NCBI GenBank assembly: GCA_964511405.1
Contig: CAZEFK010000045.1
Location: 1-38,440 of the forward strand
DNA: 38,440 nt
Direction of reading: 5' to 3'
From: CAZEFK01 sp964511405
Lineage (GTDB): Bacteria; Pseudomonadota; Alphaproteobacteria; Elsterales; Elsteraceae
Numbering within the stretch: position 1 is the stretch's first letter; the number at the start of each line of letters is the position of its first letter. The position numbers and the translations under genes are program-made. The notes under the pieces were generated by a model. It was not told where the DNA came from. It made no database searches and saw nothing but the letters and a program-made list of their open reading frames with translations. Of the stretch, positions 15,256 through 22,659 are shown piece by piece.

Positions 15256-16592
15256 CGCCGGCCGTGACCAGGGCCGATCGGCGCGGCGCGGGGGAACCGC
15301 CGGTCGTCACCGACGATGCGCGCGCCATCGTCCGCGTCGGGGTTGCGGTCATGGTGCTGTTCTTCGGCGGTCTCGGCGGCTGGGCAGCCACGGCGCCGCT
15401 GGCCAGCGCGGCGCTGGCCCCCGGCATCGTCAAGGTCGAGGCCAACCGTCAGGCGGTGCAGCATCCCGACGGCGGCGTGATCAAGGCGATCCTGGTGCGC
15501 GACGGCGACCGGGTGACCGAGGGCCAGGTTCTGGTGCGGCTGGACGATACGGCCGCGCGCGCCCAGGTCGACCAGATCCAGGCGCAATGGGACGCCTACA
15601 AGGCGCTGGAGGCACGGCTGATCGCCGAGCGCGACGACCGCGAGGCGATCGCCTTCGATCCCGCGCTGGCGGCGCGGCGCGCCGATCCGCGCATCAATGA
15701 GCTGATGACCGGCCAGGAGAACCTGTTCGAGGCGCGCCGGCGGGCGCTGTCGGGGCAGACGGCCGTGCTGCGCCAGCGGATCGCGCAGATCGAGGACACC
15801 ATCACCGGGCTTCAGGGCCAGGCTGCCAGCCAGAGCCAGCAGCTCGCGCTGATCCAGGACGAGCTGGGCGGCACCCGTACCCTTTACGCCCGGGGCTATG
15901 CGCCGCGGACGAAGCTTCTGGAACTGGAGCGCACCGCTGCGGCGCTGACCGGCCAACAGGGCGAGTATGTCGCCAATATCGGCCGGTCGCGCCAGCAGAT
16001 CGGCGAAGCGCAGATGCAGATCATGCAGCTGGGCCGCGATCGCCTGGCCGAGGTGTCGGACCAGCTGCGCGACGCCCAGACCCACCTCAACGACATCGAG
16101 CCGCGGCTGCGCGCCGCCCGCGACACGCTGGCCCGGACCGAGCTGCGCGCGCCGCAAGCCGGCACCGTCGTCGGGCTGTCGGTGTTCACGGTGGGCGGCG
16201 TGATCGGCCGTGGCGACCGGGTGCTCGACATCGTGCCGTCGGACAGCCCGCTGATCGTCGAGGCGCAGCTGGCGCCCCAGGACATCGACGAGGTGACCGA
16301 GGGCCTGACCGCCGAGGTGCATCTGACCGCGTTCAAGCAGCGGGCCGTGCCCATCGTCCATGGCGCGGTCCGCCATGTCTCGGCCGACCGGCTGACCGAC
16401 CAGCGGACCGGCACCGGCTATTACCAGGTGGAAGTCGAGATCGACCGGCGCGAGCTCGATCCGGCCCGTGGGCTCTACTTGGTGCCGGGCATGCCGGCCG
16501 ATGTCATGATTCCCTTGAAGGCGCGCACGGCCCTGGATTATCTGGCAGCGCCGCTGACCGCCGGCTTCAACAAGGCGTTCCGCGAGAAATAG
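15252..16592 (+). CDS. HlyD family membrane fusion protein, PrtE type
   Basis: A 446-residue adaptor partner of the preceding exporter. One membrane segment lies at about residues 28-55 (VRVGVAVMVLFFGGLGGWAA). The lipoyl half-motifs are QHPDGGVIKAILVRDGDRV and LRAPQAGTVVGLSVFTVGGV. A long coiled coil lies between them, and the C-terminal domain holds IVEAQLAPQDIDEVTEG and LVPGMPADVMIPL, both hallmark PrtE/HlyD stretches. Translation starts at GTG 15252, inside the exporter stop. With the exporter it forms the second inner-membrane T1SS unit of the cluster; presumably each unit handles a different substrate or one is ancestral. Confidence 0.92.
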   Translation: MTPAVTRADRRGAGEPPVVTDDARAIVRVGVAVMVLFFGGLGGWAATAPLASAALAPGIVKVEANRQAVQHPDGGVIKAILVRDGDRVTEGQVLVRLDDTAARAQVDQIQAQWDAYKALEARLIAERDDREAIAFDPALAARRADPRINELMTGQENLFEARRRALSGQTAVLRQRIAQIEDTITGLQGQAASQSQQLALIQDELGGTRTLYARGYAPRTKLLELERTAAALTGQQGEYVANIGRSRQQIGEAQMQIMQLGRDRLAEVSDQLRDAQTHLNDIEPRLRAARDTLARTELRAPQAGTVVGLSVFTVGGVIGRGDRVLDIVPSDSPLIVEAQLAPQDIDEVTEGLTAEVHLTAFKQRAVPIVHGAVRHVSADRLTDQRTGTGYYQVEVEIDRRELDPARGLYLVPGMPADVMIPLKARTALDYLAAPLTAGFNKAFREK

Positions 16593-16622
16593 AACGCTTG
16601 GGTCGTCGGTTTATATGACATC

Positions 16623-17894
16623 ATGAAAATCCTGTTCGCCCACCAGAACTTCCCCGGGCAGTTCAAGCATCTGTGCATGCATCTGGCCGCCGAAGGCGGC
16701 CATGAACTGGTCTTCATGACCAACGACAACGAGAACCGCATCGATGGCGTGACGCGGCTGCTGTACGACAAGATCCGCGAGCCGGCGCCGGGGGTGCATC
16801 ACTACATTTCGGAGTTCGAGCGTGGCATCCTGCTCGGCCAGGCCGCGGCACGCGTGGCCCAGGGCTTGAAGGAGCGCGGCTTCCGGCCCGACGTCGTCAT
16901 CGGCCACAATGGCTGGGGCGAAACGCTGTTCCTGAAGGACATCTATCCCGACGTCCCGGTCTTGAGCTATTTCGAATTTTTCTACCGGCCGCATGAGGCC
17001 GACTGTGGCTTCGATCCCGAGTTGCCGATGGCCATCGACGACGACTTGCGGGTCCGGGCCAAGAATTCGATCAACCTGGTCGGCTGGACCAGCGCCGACT
17101 GGGGGCTGGCGCCCACGGCCTGGCAGCGCAGCCGCTATCCCCAGGCGTTTCAAGAGCGCATCTCGGTGATCCACGAGGGGGTCGACACCGACGCCCTGGC
17201 TCCGGCTCCCGACCAGCGGGTGACCCTCAAGGACGGCCGCAGCTTCGGCACGGCCGATCAGGTGATCACCTACGTGTCGCGCAACCTGGAGCCCTATCGC
17301 GGCTTCCACACCGTGATGCGCGCCCTGCCCGAGATCCTGGCCCGGCATCCCCAGGCGATCGTGCTGATGGTGGGCGGCGACGATGTCAGCTATGGCCGCA
17401 AGCACGAGTCGGGCCGGCCCTGGCGCGAGGTGATGTTGGACGAGGTCAAGGTCGATCCCGCGCGGGTCATGTTCCTGGGCAAGATTCCGTATTCGCAGTT
17501 CGTGGCCCTGCTGCGGGTGTCGGCCGCCCACATCTATCTGACCTATCCCTTCGTGCTCAGCTGGTCGATGCTGGAGGCGATGGCGTGCGGCTGCGCCGTG
17601 GTCGGCTCGCGCACGGAGCCCGTGGCCGAGGCGATCAGCGACGGGCGCAACGGGCTGCTGGTCGATTTCTTCGACCCGAAGGCGGTGGCAGACGCCGTCA
17701 GCCGCATCCTGACCCATCCCGACCGCATGGCCGAGATGCGCCGCGCCGCCCGCCAGACCATCGTCGAGCGCTATGACCTGCGGCGCTTGTGCCTGCCGCA
17801 AACCCTGGCCTTGATCGACCAGCTGGCCCATCGGCGGCGGCCGACCGTCGGCATGCTGCCGGTGACCGCGCGGCCCGGCTTGCTGGATGGGTGA
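16623..17894 (+). CDS. Glycosyltransferase family 4 protein
   Basis: A 423-residue retaining GT-B enzyme. Its N-terminal half matches the Glyco_trans_4_3 type family (MKILFAHQNFPGQFKHL, then VVIGHNGWGETLFLKD and YFEFFYRP). The C-terminal half has the donor-binding site with SWSMLEAMACGCAVVGS, followed by GRNGLLVDFFDP. It is 30 bp after the PrtE-type gene, on the same strand, suggesting membership of the secretion cluster. The nucleotide sugar and acceptor cannot be deduced; glycosylation of the secreted NPDV-repeat protein or of a surface polysaccharide are the main options. Confidence 0.88.
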   Translation: MKILFAHQNFPGQFKHLCMHLAAEGGHELVFMTNDNENRIDGVTRLLYDKIREPAPGVHHYISEFERGILLGQAAARVAQGLKERGFRPDVVIGHNGWGETLFLKDIYPDVPVLSYFEFFYRPHEADCGFDPELPMAIDDDLRVRAKNSINLVGWTSADWGLAPTAWQRSRYPQAFQERISVIHEGVDTDALAPAPDQRVTLKDGRSFGTADQVITYVSRNLEPYRGFHTVMRALPEILARHPQAIVLMVGGDDVSYGRKHESGRPWREVMLDEVKVDPARVMFLGKIPYSQFVALLRVSAAHIYLTYPFVLSWSMLEAMACGCAVVGSRTEPVAEAISDGRNGLLVDFFDPKAVADAVSRILTHPDRMAEMRRAARQTIVERYDLRRLCLPQTLALIDQLAHRRRPTVGMLPVTARPGLLDG

Positions 17895-17946
17895 GTAGGG
17901 CTGGCGTGCTGCGGAGGACGAGGGGCGGTGCTGGAGGAGTGTTGCT

Positions 17947-17970
17947 CCGATCCGCGCCAAGCGGGCGTGA
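17947..17970. repeat. 24-bp direct repeat, left copy
   Basis: CCGATCCGCGCCAAGCG then GGCGTGA recurs with one mismatch at 19830-19853. It is downstream (minus-strand sense) of the DUF416 fragment, as the other copy is downstream of the intact immunity gene. This suggests the two toxin loci share an end sequence. The 17895-18060 spacer has no other gene. Confidence 0.5.
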
Positions 17971-18060
17971 GGCCTGCCTGCACCGGCCGCGAGGGCGTGT
18001 CTGAGGAACGGCGGCGTTCGGCGTCATGTTCGATAATGTACCCCACTCACGAACGTCCAG

Positions 18061-18484
18061 CTAAGATGTCAGGACATAATAAGGACGGACGTCAGCTTTC
18101 TCTCTAAGCCTGGCAATATCCATTCGCCACTCGCGTCGATGTGCCAATATGCTCAGATCGTCAAGGTCGGCTTTTTGTTGCAATAATTCCTGTAGAATCA
18201 ATGGATTTTCGATGATTAACTTTTCAGATCCAGCCTCATTTGTGTCAATCCCCCGTTCGTCAATGATGAAATGATCTAGGGCCTCGTATACACGCCGGGC
18301 TGCCCAAGCTGCCTCCTGACTGTCGCCGTTTTGCTGGACCCTGAGGGCATACGCTACGGCCGCAAGTGCGTCCTCAGCATACGCCCGAAGGCTGGACCAT
18401 GGACCCTCATCTTCGGGACCACGAAGGGCCATGCACGCATCCAAATTGTTCTGGATTTCCTCGCCAGTTATCGCCTCACCACTA
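18061..18484 (-). pseudogene. DUF416 (YjaG-like) protein, C-terminal fragment
   Basis: About 140 residues of open frame, from SGEAITGEEIQNNLDAC to the TGA-side end YYVLTS, resemble the C-terminal two thirds of DUF416 proteins (E. coli YjaG is about 196 residues): WSSLRAYAEDALAAVAYAL, AAWAARRVYEALDHF and NPLILQELLQQKADLDDL. The N-terminus is missing because the IS element abuts at 18485; the open frame continuing into the IS is not part of the gene. Codon use and base composition are more AT-rich than in the core genes, a sign of transfer. Position and orientation match the immunity gene of the intact locus to the right, so it may be the remnant of an immunity gene. That is inference. Confidence 0.6.
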
Positions 18485-19329
18485 AGGGCGCGTTGACATT
18501 CACCTGGTCCAGATGAAAGCGCCGACGAGGCAGAGCAGAGAGAGGAAGGCCCTGGATGTCTGGTCGTAGCGAGTCGCGATCCGCCTGAAATGCTTGATTT
18601 TGAGGAAGAAGCGCTCGACGAGGTTGCGTTCGCAATAGAGCGCATAGTCGCAATGGACTTGTGGCGAGGTTTTCCTGGGCGGAATGACGGGCACGGCATG
18701 CTGGCTATGGATGGTGTCGCGGAGGGACTTGGCATCATAGCCCTTGTCGCCCAAGACATAGTCGGCGGGCAGGTCGACGATCAGAGCATTGGCCTGAGCG
18801 ATATCGCTGGCCTGCCCCGGCGTGAGGATGAAACGCAATGGATTGCCGAGGGCATCGACGACGGCATGGATTTTTGTGGTCAGCCCACCGCGCGATCGCC
18901 CGATCGCACGAGCTTCAGGCCCCCTTTTTTGCCCGCCGCATGCTGGTGCGCCCGGACGATGGTCGAGTCGATCATCACGTATTCGAAGTCTGGATCGTCG
19001 GCCATCGCGGCGAACAGGCGGTCCCATACGCCATCCTTGGACCAACGCGAAAAACGAACGAACACGCTGTTCCAGTTTCCGAAGAATGCCGGCAGATCGC
19101 GCCATGGCGAACCCGTCCGGGTAAGCCAGAGTACCGCTTCGACGAACAGCCGATTATTCCCTGCGGTCCTGCCAGGGTCACCGCTTTTGCCTGGCAAAAG
19201 CGGCTCCATCCGAGCCCACTGATGATCCTGCAAAATCAGACGGACCCCGCTCATCCAAACCCCCTCACCGAAAGGGAGTTTGAATCAGAGTTTCGGGGTC
19301 CGGGGGAATCCCCGAATGTCAACGCCCCC
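18485..19329 (-). mobile_element. IS5-family insertion sequence, IS427-like group
   Basis: An element of about 845 bp encoding one frameshifted transposase. Inner inverted repeats are exact over 12 bp: GCGTTGACATTC at 18490-18501 and its complement at 19314-19325, with G-rich outer bases on both ends. TA flanks both ends (18483-18484 and 19330-19331), consistent with the short TA target of this group, though a match of two bases proves little. The flanks do not join into one gene. The left side is a DUF416 fragment and the right side a toxin N-terminus, so a deletion accompanied or followed insertion. Confidence 0.8.
18500..19254 (-). CDS. IS5-family transposase in two frames with -1 slippage site
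   Basis: The first frame (19254 down to 18880, 124 residues) starts with ATG after GAGGGGG and has LILQDHQWARMEPLLPG, the insertion-element domain, and the first catalytic Asp in YVMIDSTIVRAHQHAAG. The second frame (to 18500) carries GRSRGGLTTKIHA, the second Asp in YVLGDKGYD and the Glu in RNLVERFFLKIKHFRR. The junction is the slippery run AAAAAAGGGGG (18930-18920 on the minus strand). A -1 shift there yields AGKKRGPEARAIGRSRGG, a contiguous DDE transposase of about 250 residues. This is the known IS427-type arrangement, so the element may still be active. Confidence 0.85.
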
Positions 19330-19500
19330 TAGCACGTCAGCAAGTGGGTCGCGGCTCTCCATCGGTTGCGGCGGCGCGGCGGCAGCCGCGGCCCGGTGCC
19401 CGGCGCGCAGCGCCGCAATGCGCATTTCCGATTCGATGGTGAGCGGATCCAGGACGGACTCGGCGCCCCTGAACGGCACTGACTTGCGCGTCATGGGCAT
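19330..19500 (-). pseudogene. Truncated paralogue of the polymorphic toxin, N-terminal 57 codons
   Basis: The frame MPMTRKSVPFRGAESVLDPL, then TIESEMRIAALRA and RDPLADVL, is almost identical to the N-terminus of the intact toxin at 20389-22377, but stops being homologous where the IS begins. Its leader (19501-19755) also parallels the intact gene's leader: hairpin, C4-like RNA and promoter. Relative to that leader it lacks roughly 35-40 bp just upstream of the gene, including the antisense target. The remaining toxin body and C-terminal effector are gone. Confidence 0.85.
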
Positions 19501-19653
19501 TTCCTTGGCGCAGCAATGGATCGGGAACTTGGCTGCTACGCCGGCTGGCTCTCGCCGCGGCGGGCTCCTTAACGCGAAAAGCCCGCCGGCGAGGGCGGGC
19601 TCATGGACGTCGGTGGGCTATGGGACGGGTTGCCGGCGCTTCGGCGGAGCAAC

Positions 19654-19720
19654 AAAAAACCCGCCAACGGACATGCCGGGCGGGCTCAAACGACGGTGAC
19701 GGATTCCGAACCGTCAATTA
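19654..19720 (-). ncRNA. C4-like small RNA, decayed copy
   Basis: On the minus strand about 67 nt run from the predicted start (about 19720) to a U6 tract (19659-19654). They contain a 6-bp hairpin (19692-19697 with 19710-19715, GACGGT/ACCGTC) and a terminator stem CCCGCC/GGCGGG (19660-19665 with 19679-19684). Relative to the other copy (22558-22624) one stem pair is C-G instead of T-A, a compensatory change. The second antisense block GAGAGC is altered and no matching target remains downstream, so this copy probably no longer acts on its own mRNA. Confidence 0.5.
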
Positions 19721-19726
19721 CGTGTA

Positions 19727-19755
19727 CTTATGCTTGAATGTCGGGCCAATTGCAA
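19727..19755 (-). promoter_or_regulatory. Promoter of the decayed C4-like RNA
   Basis: Minus-strand TTGCAA (19755-19750) and CATAAG (19732-19727) are spaced by 17 bp, matching position for position the promoter at 22631-22659. The remaining spacer, 19756-20030, contains only the 24-bp repeat at 19830-19853 and no convincing gene. Confidence 0.6.
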
Positions 19756-19829
19756 GAAAATTCGCGCCCTCCGCCGAGCGATGGCGTGCCACGCGGGATG
19801 AGAGGCAGTACTGGTGGGAAAGCGCCATC

Positions 19830-19853
19830 CCGATCCGCGCCAAGCGAGCGTGA
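19830..19853. repeat. 24-bp direct repeat, right copy
   Basis: CCGATCCGCGCCAAGCG then AGCGTGA matches 17947-17970 at 23 of 24 positions. It lies about 180 bp past the immunity gene stop in the direction of transcription and may mark the end of a duplicated toxin-immunity unit. Confidence 0.5.
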
Positions 19854-20030
19854 ACACTACTGACCGAATCTATCGTCTGTGTCCGCGCCTATCGGAGATG
19901 ACGCTCCGCAAGGGCGAAGCCACAGTGCCGTGGCTCGCCTCACGGCAGCCTGGGCGTGTGCACTGCCTAGGTCAGAGATGCGGCCATGAGATCACCGCCC
20001 GGTGCACCATCGACAGCACTTGAGGCCACG

Positions 20031-20396
20031 CTATCCGATACCGACAATTATTTGGTCCGGCTCGCGCAGGTCATTCACCCAAATCCGGACGATCGTCTCC
20101 TGCTGCGGCACCGACGTTTCAAGTATCGTCTGGCCGATCACCGACTTGATCGCGACTCGGTGACCGGGCGTCTTCAAATTACCATGAAAAATTGGACCGC
20201 TCCCAGGATCAACCTCGCGCGTATCACCTAGGATAAATAATGTATCGCCATCGGCATCCACTCGACAGCCAATGGCAATGCACGAATCAGTCGACACGAC
20301 CAGGGAATTTCCCATCACGGCTGGAATGTCTCCACCATTCGAGTCTGAGATCAGTACCAATGAATAGGGTGGTGCGGTCTTCGCCGAGCTAGCCAT
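20031..20396 (-). CDS. Candidate immunity protein for the adjacent toxin
   Basis: A 121-residue, beta-rich protein without signal peptide or recognised domain; visible stretches are SLVLISDSNGGDIPAV, GDTLFILGDTREVDPG and ETIVRIWVNDLREPDQIIVG. The ATG (20394-20396) lies inside the last codons of the toxin gene (ATGGCTAG, 8-bp overlap), so translation is coupled, which is the usual toxin-immunity layout. Its composition is clearly more AT-rich than the toxin body. The fold hint (a repeated short-strand pattern with a C-terminal strand pair) is loosely like ComJ/Nin-type nuclease inhibitors, but I would not assign that family. The role is inferred from position only. Confidence 0.6.
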   Translation of the reverse strand: MASSAKTAPPYSLVLISDSNGGDIPAVMGNSLVVSTDSCIAIGCRVDADGDTLFILGDTREVDPGSGPIFHGNLKTPGHRVAIKSVIGQTILETSVPQQETIVRIWVNDLREPDQIIVGIG

Positions 20397-22377
20397 TATA
20401 CCCCCCCTGCTTCAGCCTAGAGATGTCCAACCCCTGTTGACGACTGCAACGAACACACTGTGGATAGAGTCTCTGCGGTCCTCCAGGTGGATTTAGCGCC
20501 GAGGCCGGCTGGTGGTCGGGAACGAAGTTGTCCAATTTGGTGCCAGGATCGATGGTGCCGCAAGTATGGCAACCAGTCTTGGAGCCGATCCGATTGATCT
20601 CTGCCCGTTCGGCATTGGTGAAATCTCGGCCCGTCGATCGCGCTGCTATAGATTCTCCAGCATAGGGCCCCAGGCCGATACTCGCAAGCCGCTGAGATTG
20701 AGTTCTGGGGCCGACCTGCGGCAGCGGCTCTCCAGGCTGGGTGCCGGCCGGCACGCGGCGCGTCATGCCGCCTACCAGCGGCCCGCTGGCGAGCGCGCCG
20801 TACCACAGTTCCGGCGCTACGCCTGCCAGGCCATGCTCGCGCATCGCCGTGTTCTGGCGGTCCAGCCCGATGAGGCGGTTGTTCTCCTGATAGACCGACG
20901 CGGTCCACGGCGTCGGCTGCCGGACCGCGTCGGAAGCGCCGGAGATGTCGTAGACGGTGCCGTCGGCTGCGATCTTCAGCCACGGGTTCTGGTTGGTCGC
21001 GACGAACTGGTTGATCCGGTCCGCCGTGCTCATCCCGTCGAGGTCGGCATCAGCAAACGGTTTGACCCGAGAGGCGGCCGGGTTCGGGTTGCGGAAGAAG
21101 TCGGGCGAAACACTCTGCAAATAGGCGGGCAAGGCCTGGGTGAAGCCGGGCGTGGCGGCGATGGCCGCATTGATCGCCCTCATGTCAGTGGCGGCACCGC
21201 TCGGATCGGTCAGATAGCGGCGCATGGCGGCGTTGGAGGCGACCTGCATCCGCCGCGTCCAGTCCTCATCCGTCTCGTCGGCGCGGCGCATCAGCGGGTT
21301 AGGCGGAGTGGCGGCCGCGTCTCGCTGCGGGTCTGGCGATGGGCCAGGCGGGGATTGGGTTGCGGGGCTGGACGGGGCGCCGGCCAAGTCTGGGCCGATG
21401 TCCGGTGCCGTGAAGCTGAATCCCGTCGCTGTGCCGACCGGGCCGGCCCTGGGCCCGGTCGGCTGGCCCGAGTCGGCGTCGATCTCCGGTGCTGTGAAGC
21501 TGAACCCCGGCGTCGCACCGACCGGGCTGCCCGTAGGCCCGGCCGGCTGGGCCAAATCGGAGCCGATGTCCGGCGCCGTGAAGCTGAACCCTGGTGCGGG
21601 CGCCCCGGGATCCACGGCGGGATTGTCGAAATGACGGATGCCGAAGCGGTCGACCCGCCCGCTGCCGCCCAGGAGCTGCAGCAGCCGGGCTTCGGCCGGA
21701 CTGATCTGCGCCGGCACGGTGTCGTCGGCGCGCGCCTGCGCGGCGATGCCGGGGATCCGGCGCAGCTGCTGGGCAGCCTGGTGCATTTGGACAAGGCTGT
21801 TGACGGTGATCGCGGACAGCGGCGATGGCCGCCGCGGCGGATCGGTATAGAGCGGCAGGTCGCCAGCGAGCGGGTTCCGGCTCTCCATCGGCTGAGGCAG
21901 ACAGTTTTGCGCGGCGACGCCGGGGATCTGACACAGCTGCTGGGCAGCCTGGTAAACTTGGGCGAGGCTGCTGACGGTGATCGTGGACAGCGGCGACGGC
22001 CGCCGCGGCGGATTGGTATAGAGCGCCACGACGCCAGCGAGCGGGTTCCGGCTCTCCGTCGGCTGCGGCAGCCAGTTCTGCGCGGTGCCGCCGCCGCTCT
22101 GGCGCAGCTGCCGGGCAGCTTGGTAAAGCTGGACGAGGCTGTTGACGGTGATCGCGGACAGCGGCGACGGCCGCCGCGGCGGATCGGTATAGAGCGCCAG
22201 CACGTCAGCAAGTGGGTCCCGGCTCTTCATCGGTTGCGGCGGCCGATCTTGCGCGGCGGCAGCCGCGGCCCGGCTCGCGGCGCGCAGCGCCGCGATGCGC
22301 ATTTCCGATTCGATGGTGAGCGGATCCAGGACGGACTCGGCGCCCCTGAACGGCAATGACTTGCGCGTCATGGGCAT
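20389..22377 (-). CDS. Polymorphic-toxin-like protein with C-terminal HNH-like nuclease domain
   Basis: A 662-residue modular protein. Residues 1-40 are the conserved leader region shared with the truncated paralogue. About 35-220 hold three 57-residue repeats (QPMxSRxPLA, YTDPPRRPSPLS and ITVNSLVQ). About 240-330 hold three 28-residue repeats centred on GFSFTAPDIG. A unique middle region follows (FVATNQNPWLKIAADG). The last 80 residues contain GRDFTNAERAEINRIG, then CHTCG, VPDHQP and CVRCS: two CxxC pairs around a DH motif, the layout of zinc-stabilised HNH/His-Me-finger nucleases. No signal peptide or known delivery domain is visible. ATG 22377 or, better placed for GAGG, ATG 22371 starts it. 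The C4-like RNA leader suggests tight silencing. Confidence 0.75.
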   Translation of the reverse strand: MPMTRKSLPFRGAESVLDPLTIESEMRIAALRAASRAAAAAAQDRPPQPMKSRDPLADVLALYTDPPRRPSPLSAITVNSLVQLYQAARQLRQSGGGTAQNWLPQPTESRNPLAGVVALYTNPPRRPSPLSTITVSSLAQVYQAAQQLCQIPGVAAQNCLPQPMESRNPLAGDLPLYTDPPRRPSPLSAITVNSLVQMHQAAQQLRRIPGIAAQARADDTVPAQISPAEARLLQLLGGSGRVDRFGIRHFDNPAVDPGAPAPGFSFTAPDIGSDLAQPAGPTGSPVGATPGFSFTAPEIDADSGQPTGPRAGPVGTATGFSFTAPDIGPDLAGAPSSPATQSPPGPSPDPQRDAAATPPNPLMRRADETDEDWTRRMQVASNAAMRRYLTDPSGAATDMRAINAAIAATPGFTQALPAYLQSVSPDFFRNPNPAASRVKPFADADLDGMSTADRINQFVATNQNPWLKIAADGTVYDISGASDAVRQPTPWTASVYQENNRLIGLDRQNTAMREHGLAGVAPELWYGALASGPLVGGMTRRVPAGTQPGEPLPQVGPRTQSQRLASIGLGPYAGESIAARSTGRDFTNAERAEINRIGSKTGCHTCGTIDPGTKLDNFVPDHQPASALNPPGGPQRLYPQCVRCSRQQGLDISRLKQGGYNG
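21401..21620 (-). repeat. 84-bp tandem repeats in the toxin gene
   Basis: Three in-frame units begin at about 21401, 21485 and 21569 (exact 84-bp spacing), each containing GTGAAGCTGAA on the plus strand and encoding GFSFTAP(D/E)I. The linkers are Gly/Pro-rich, suggesting a flexible segment. Confidence 0.85.
21797..22260 (-). repeat. 171-bp tandem repeats in the toxin gene
   Basis: Units begin at 21797, 21968 and 22139, exactly 171 bp (57 codons) apart; the third is partial. Each encodes the YTDPPRRPSPLSAITV type block. High identity between units suggests recent amplification or recombination. Confidence 0.85.
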
Positions 22378-22393
22378 GTCCTCGTGAATATGT

Positions 22394-22425
22394 GAGAGCT
22401 TGGCTGCTGCGGTCAGTCCGCCACC
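22394..22425 (-). promoter_or_regulatory. Antisense target region in the toxin mRNA leader
   Basis: On the minus strand GGTGGCGGACT (22425-22415) can pair with AGTCTGCCACC of the C4-like RNA: ten Watson-Crick pairs and one G-U. GCTCTC (22399-22394) can pair with GAGAGC of the same RNA. The second block ends 17 nt before ATG 22377 and next to the GAGG RBS (22383-22380), so pairing would block ribosome entry. Confidence 0.6.
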
Positions 22426-22482
22426 CGGGTCCGCGCGCGTGTCGCTGCTCAGGCTGGCCGCCGCGGCGGGACAAACGCGAAG

Positions 22483-22506
22483 AAGCCCGCCGGCGAGGGC
22501 GGGCTT
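22483..22506 (-). promoter_or_regulatory. Second hairpin in the toxin leader
   Basis: A perfect 9-bp stem AAGCCCGCC/GGCGGGCTT (22483-22491 with 22498-22506, 6-nt loop) lies between the C4-like RNA terminator and the target region. It is followed on the minus strand by CTTCTTCGCG, a poor U-tract, so it may be a weak terminator or an alternative pairing partner for the terminator arm above it. The equivalent hairpin exists in the decayed copy at about 19580-19601. Confidence 0.6.
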
Positions 22507-22557
22507 ACGGACGTCAGTGGGTTATGGGTCTGGTTGCCGGCGCCTTGGCCGGGCAAC

Positions 22558-22624
22558 AAAAAAGCCCGCCTCGGACATCCCGGGCAGGCTCTCGCGATGG
22601 TGGCAGACTCCGCACCATCAATTA
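22558..22624 (-). ncRNA. C4-like antisense RNA upstream of the toxin gene
   Basis: About 67 nt are predicted, from a start near 22624 to a U6 tract (22563-22558). It holds a 7-bp hairpin (22596-22602 with 22613-22619, GATGGTG/CACCATC), a GCGAGAGCC linker and a terminator stem (22564-22570 with 22583-22589, one G-U). AGTCTGCCACC and GAGAGC are complementary, in the right order, to two blocks in the downstream toxin leader. This is how phage P1/P7 C4 RNA represses ant translation in cis. I assign it by architecture; a covariance-model search would settle membership of Rfam C4. Confidence 0.7.
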
Positions 22625-22630
22625 CGTGTA

Positions 22631-22659
22631 CCTATACCTCAAGATCGCTGCGAATGCAA
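22631..22659 (-). promoter_or_regulatory. Promoter of the C4-like RNA and toxin leader
   Basis: Minus-strand TTGCAT (22659-22654) and TATAGG (22636-22631) are separated by exactly 17 bp. The arrangement is conserved in the second copy at 19727-19755. Transcription would begin near 22624 and meet the RNA terminator after about 67 nt, so the toxin depends on read-through. Confidence 0.7.

Noticed and set aside
18503..18759. Open frame continuing from DUF416 into the IS element
   Set aside because: This part is antisense-frame translation of the IS and has low-complexity Ser-rich sequence; the gene is truncated at the IS end.
22483..22506. Second leader hairpin as a strong intrinsic terminator
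   Set aside because: The stem is good but the following CTTCTTCGCG is a poor U-tract, so it is listed only as a regulatory hairpin.
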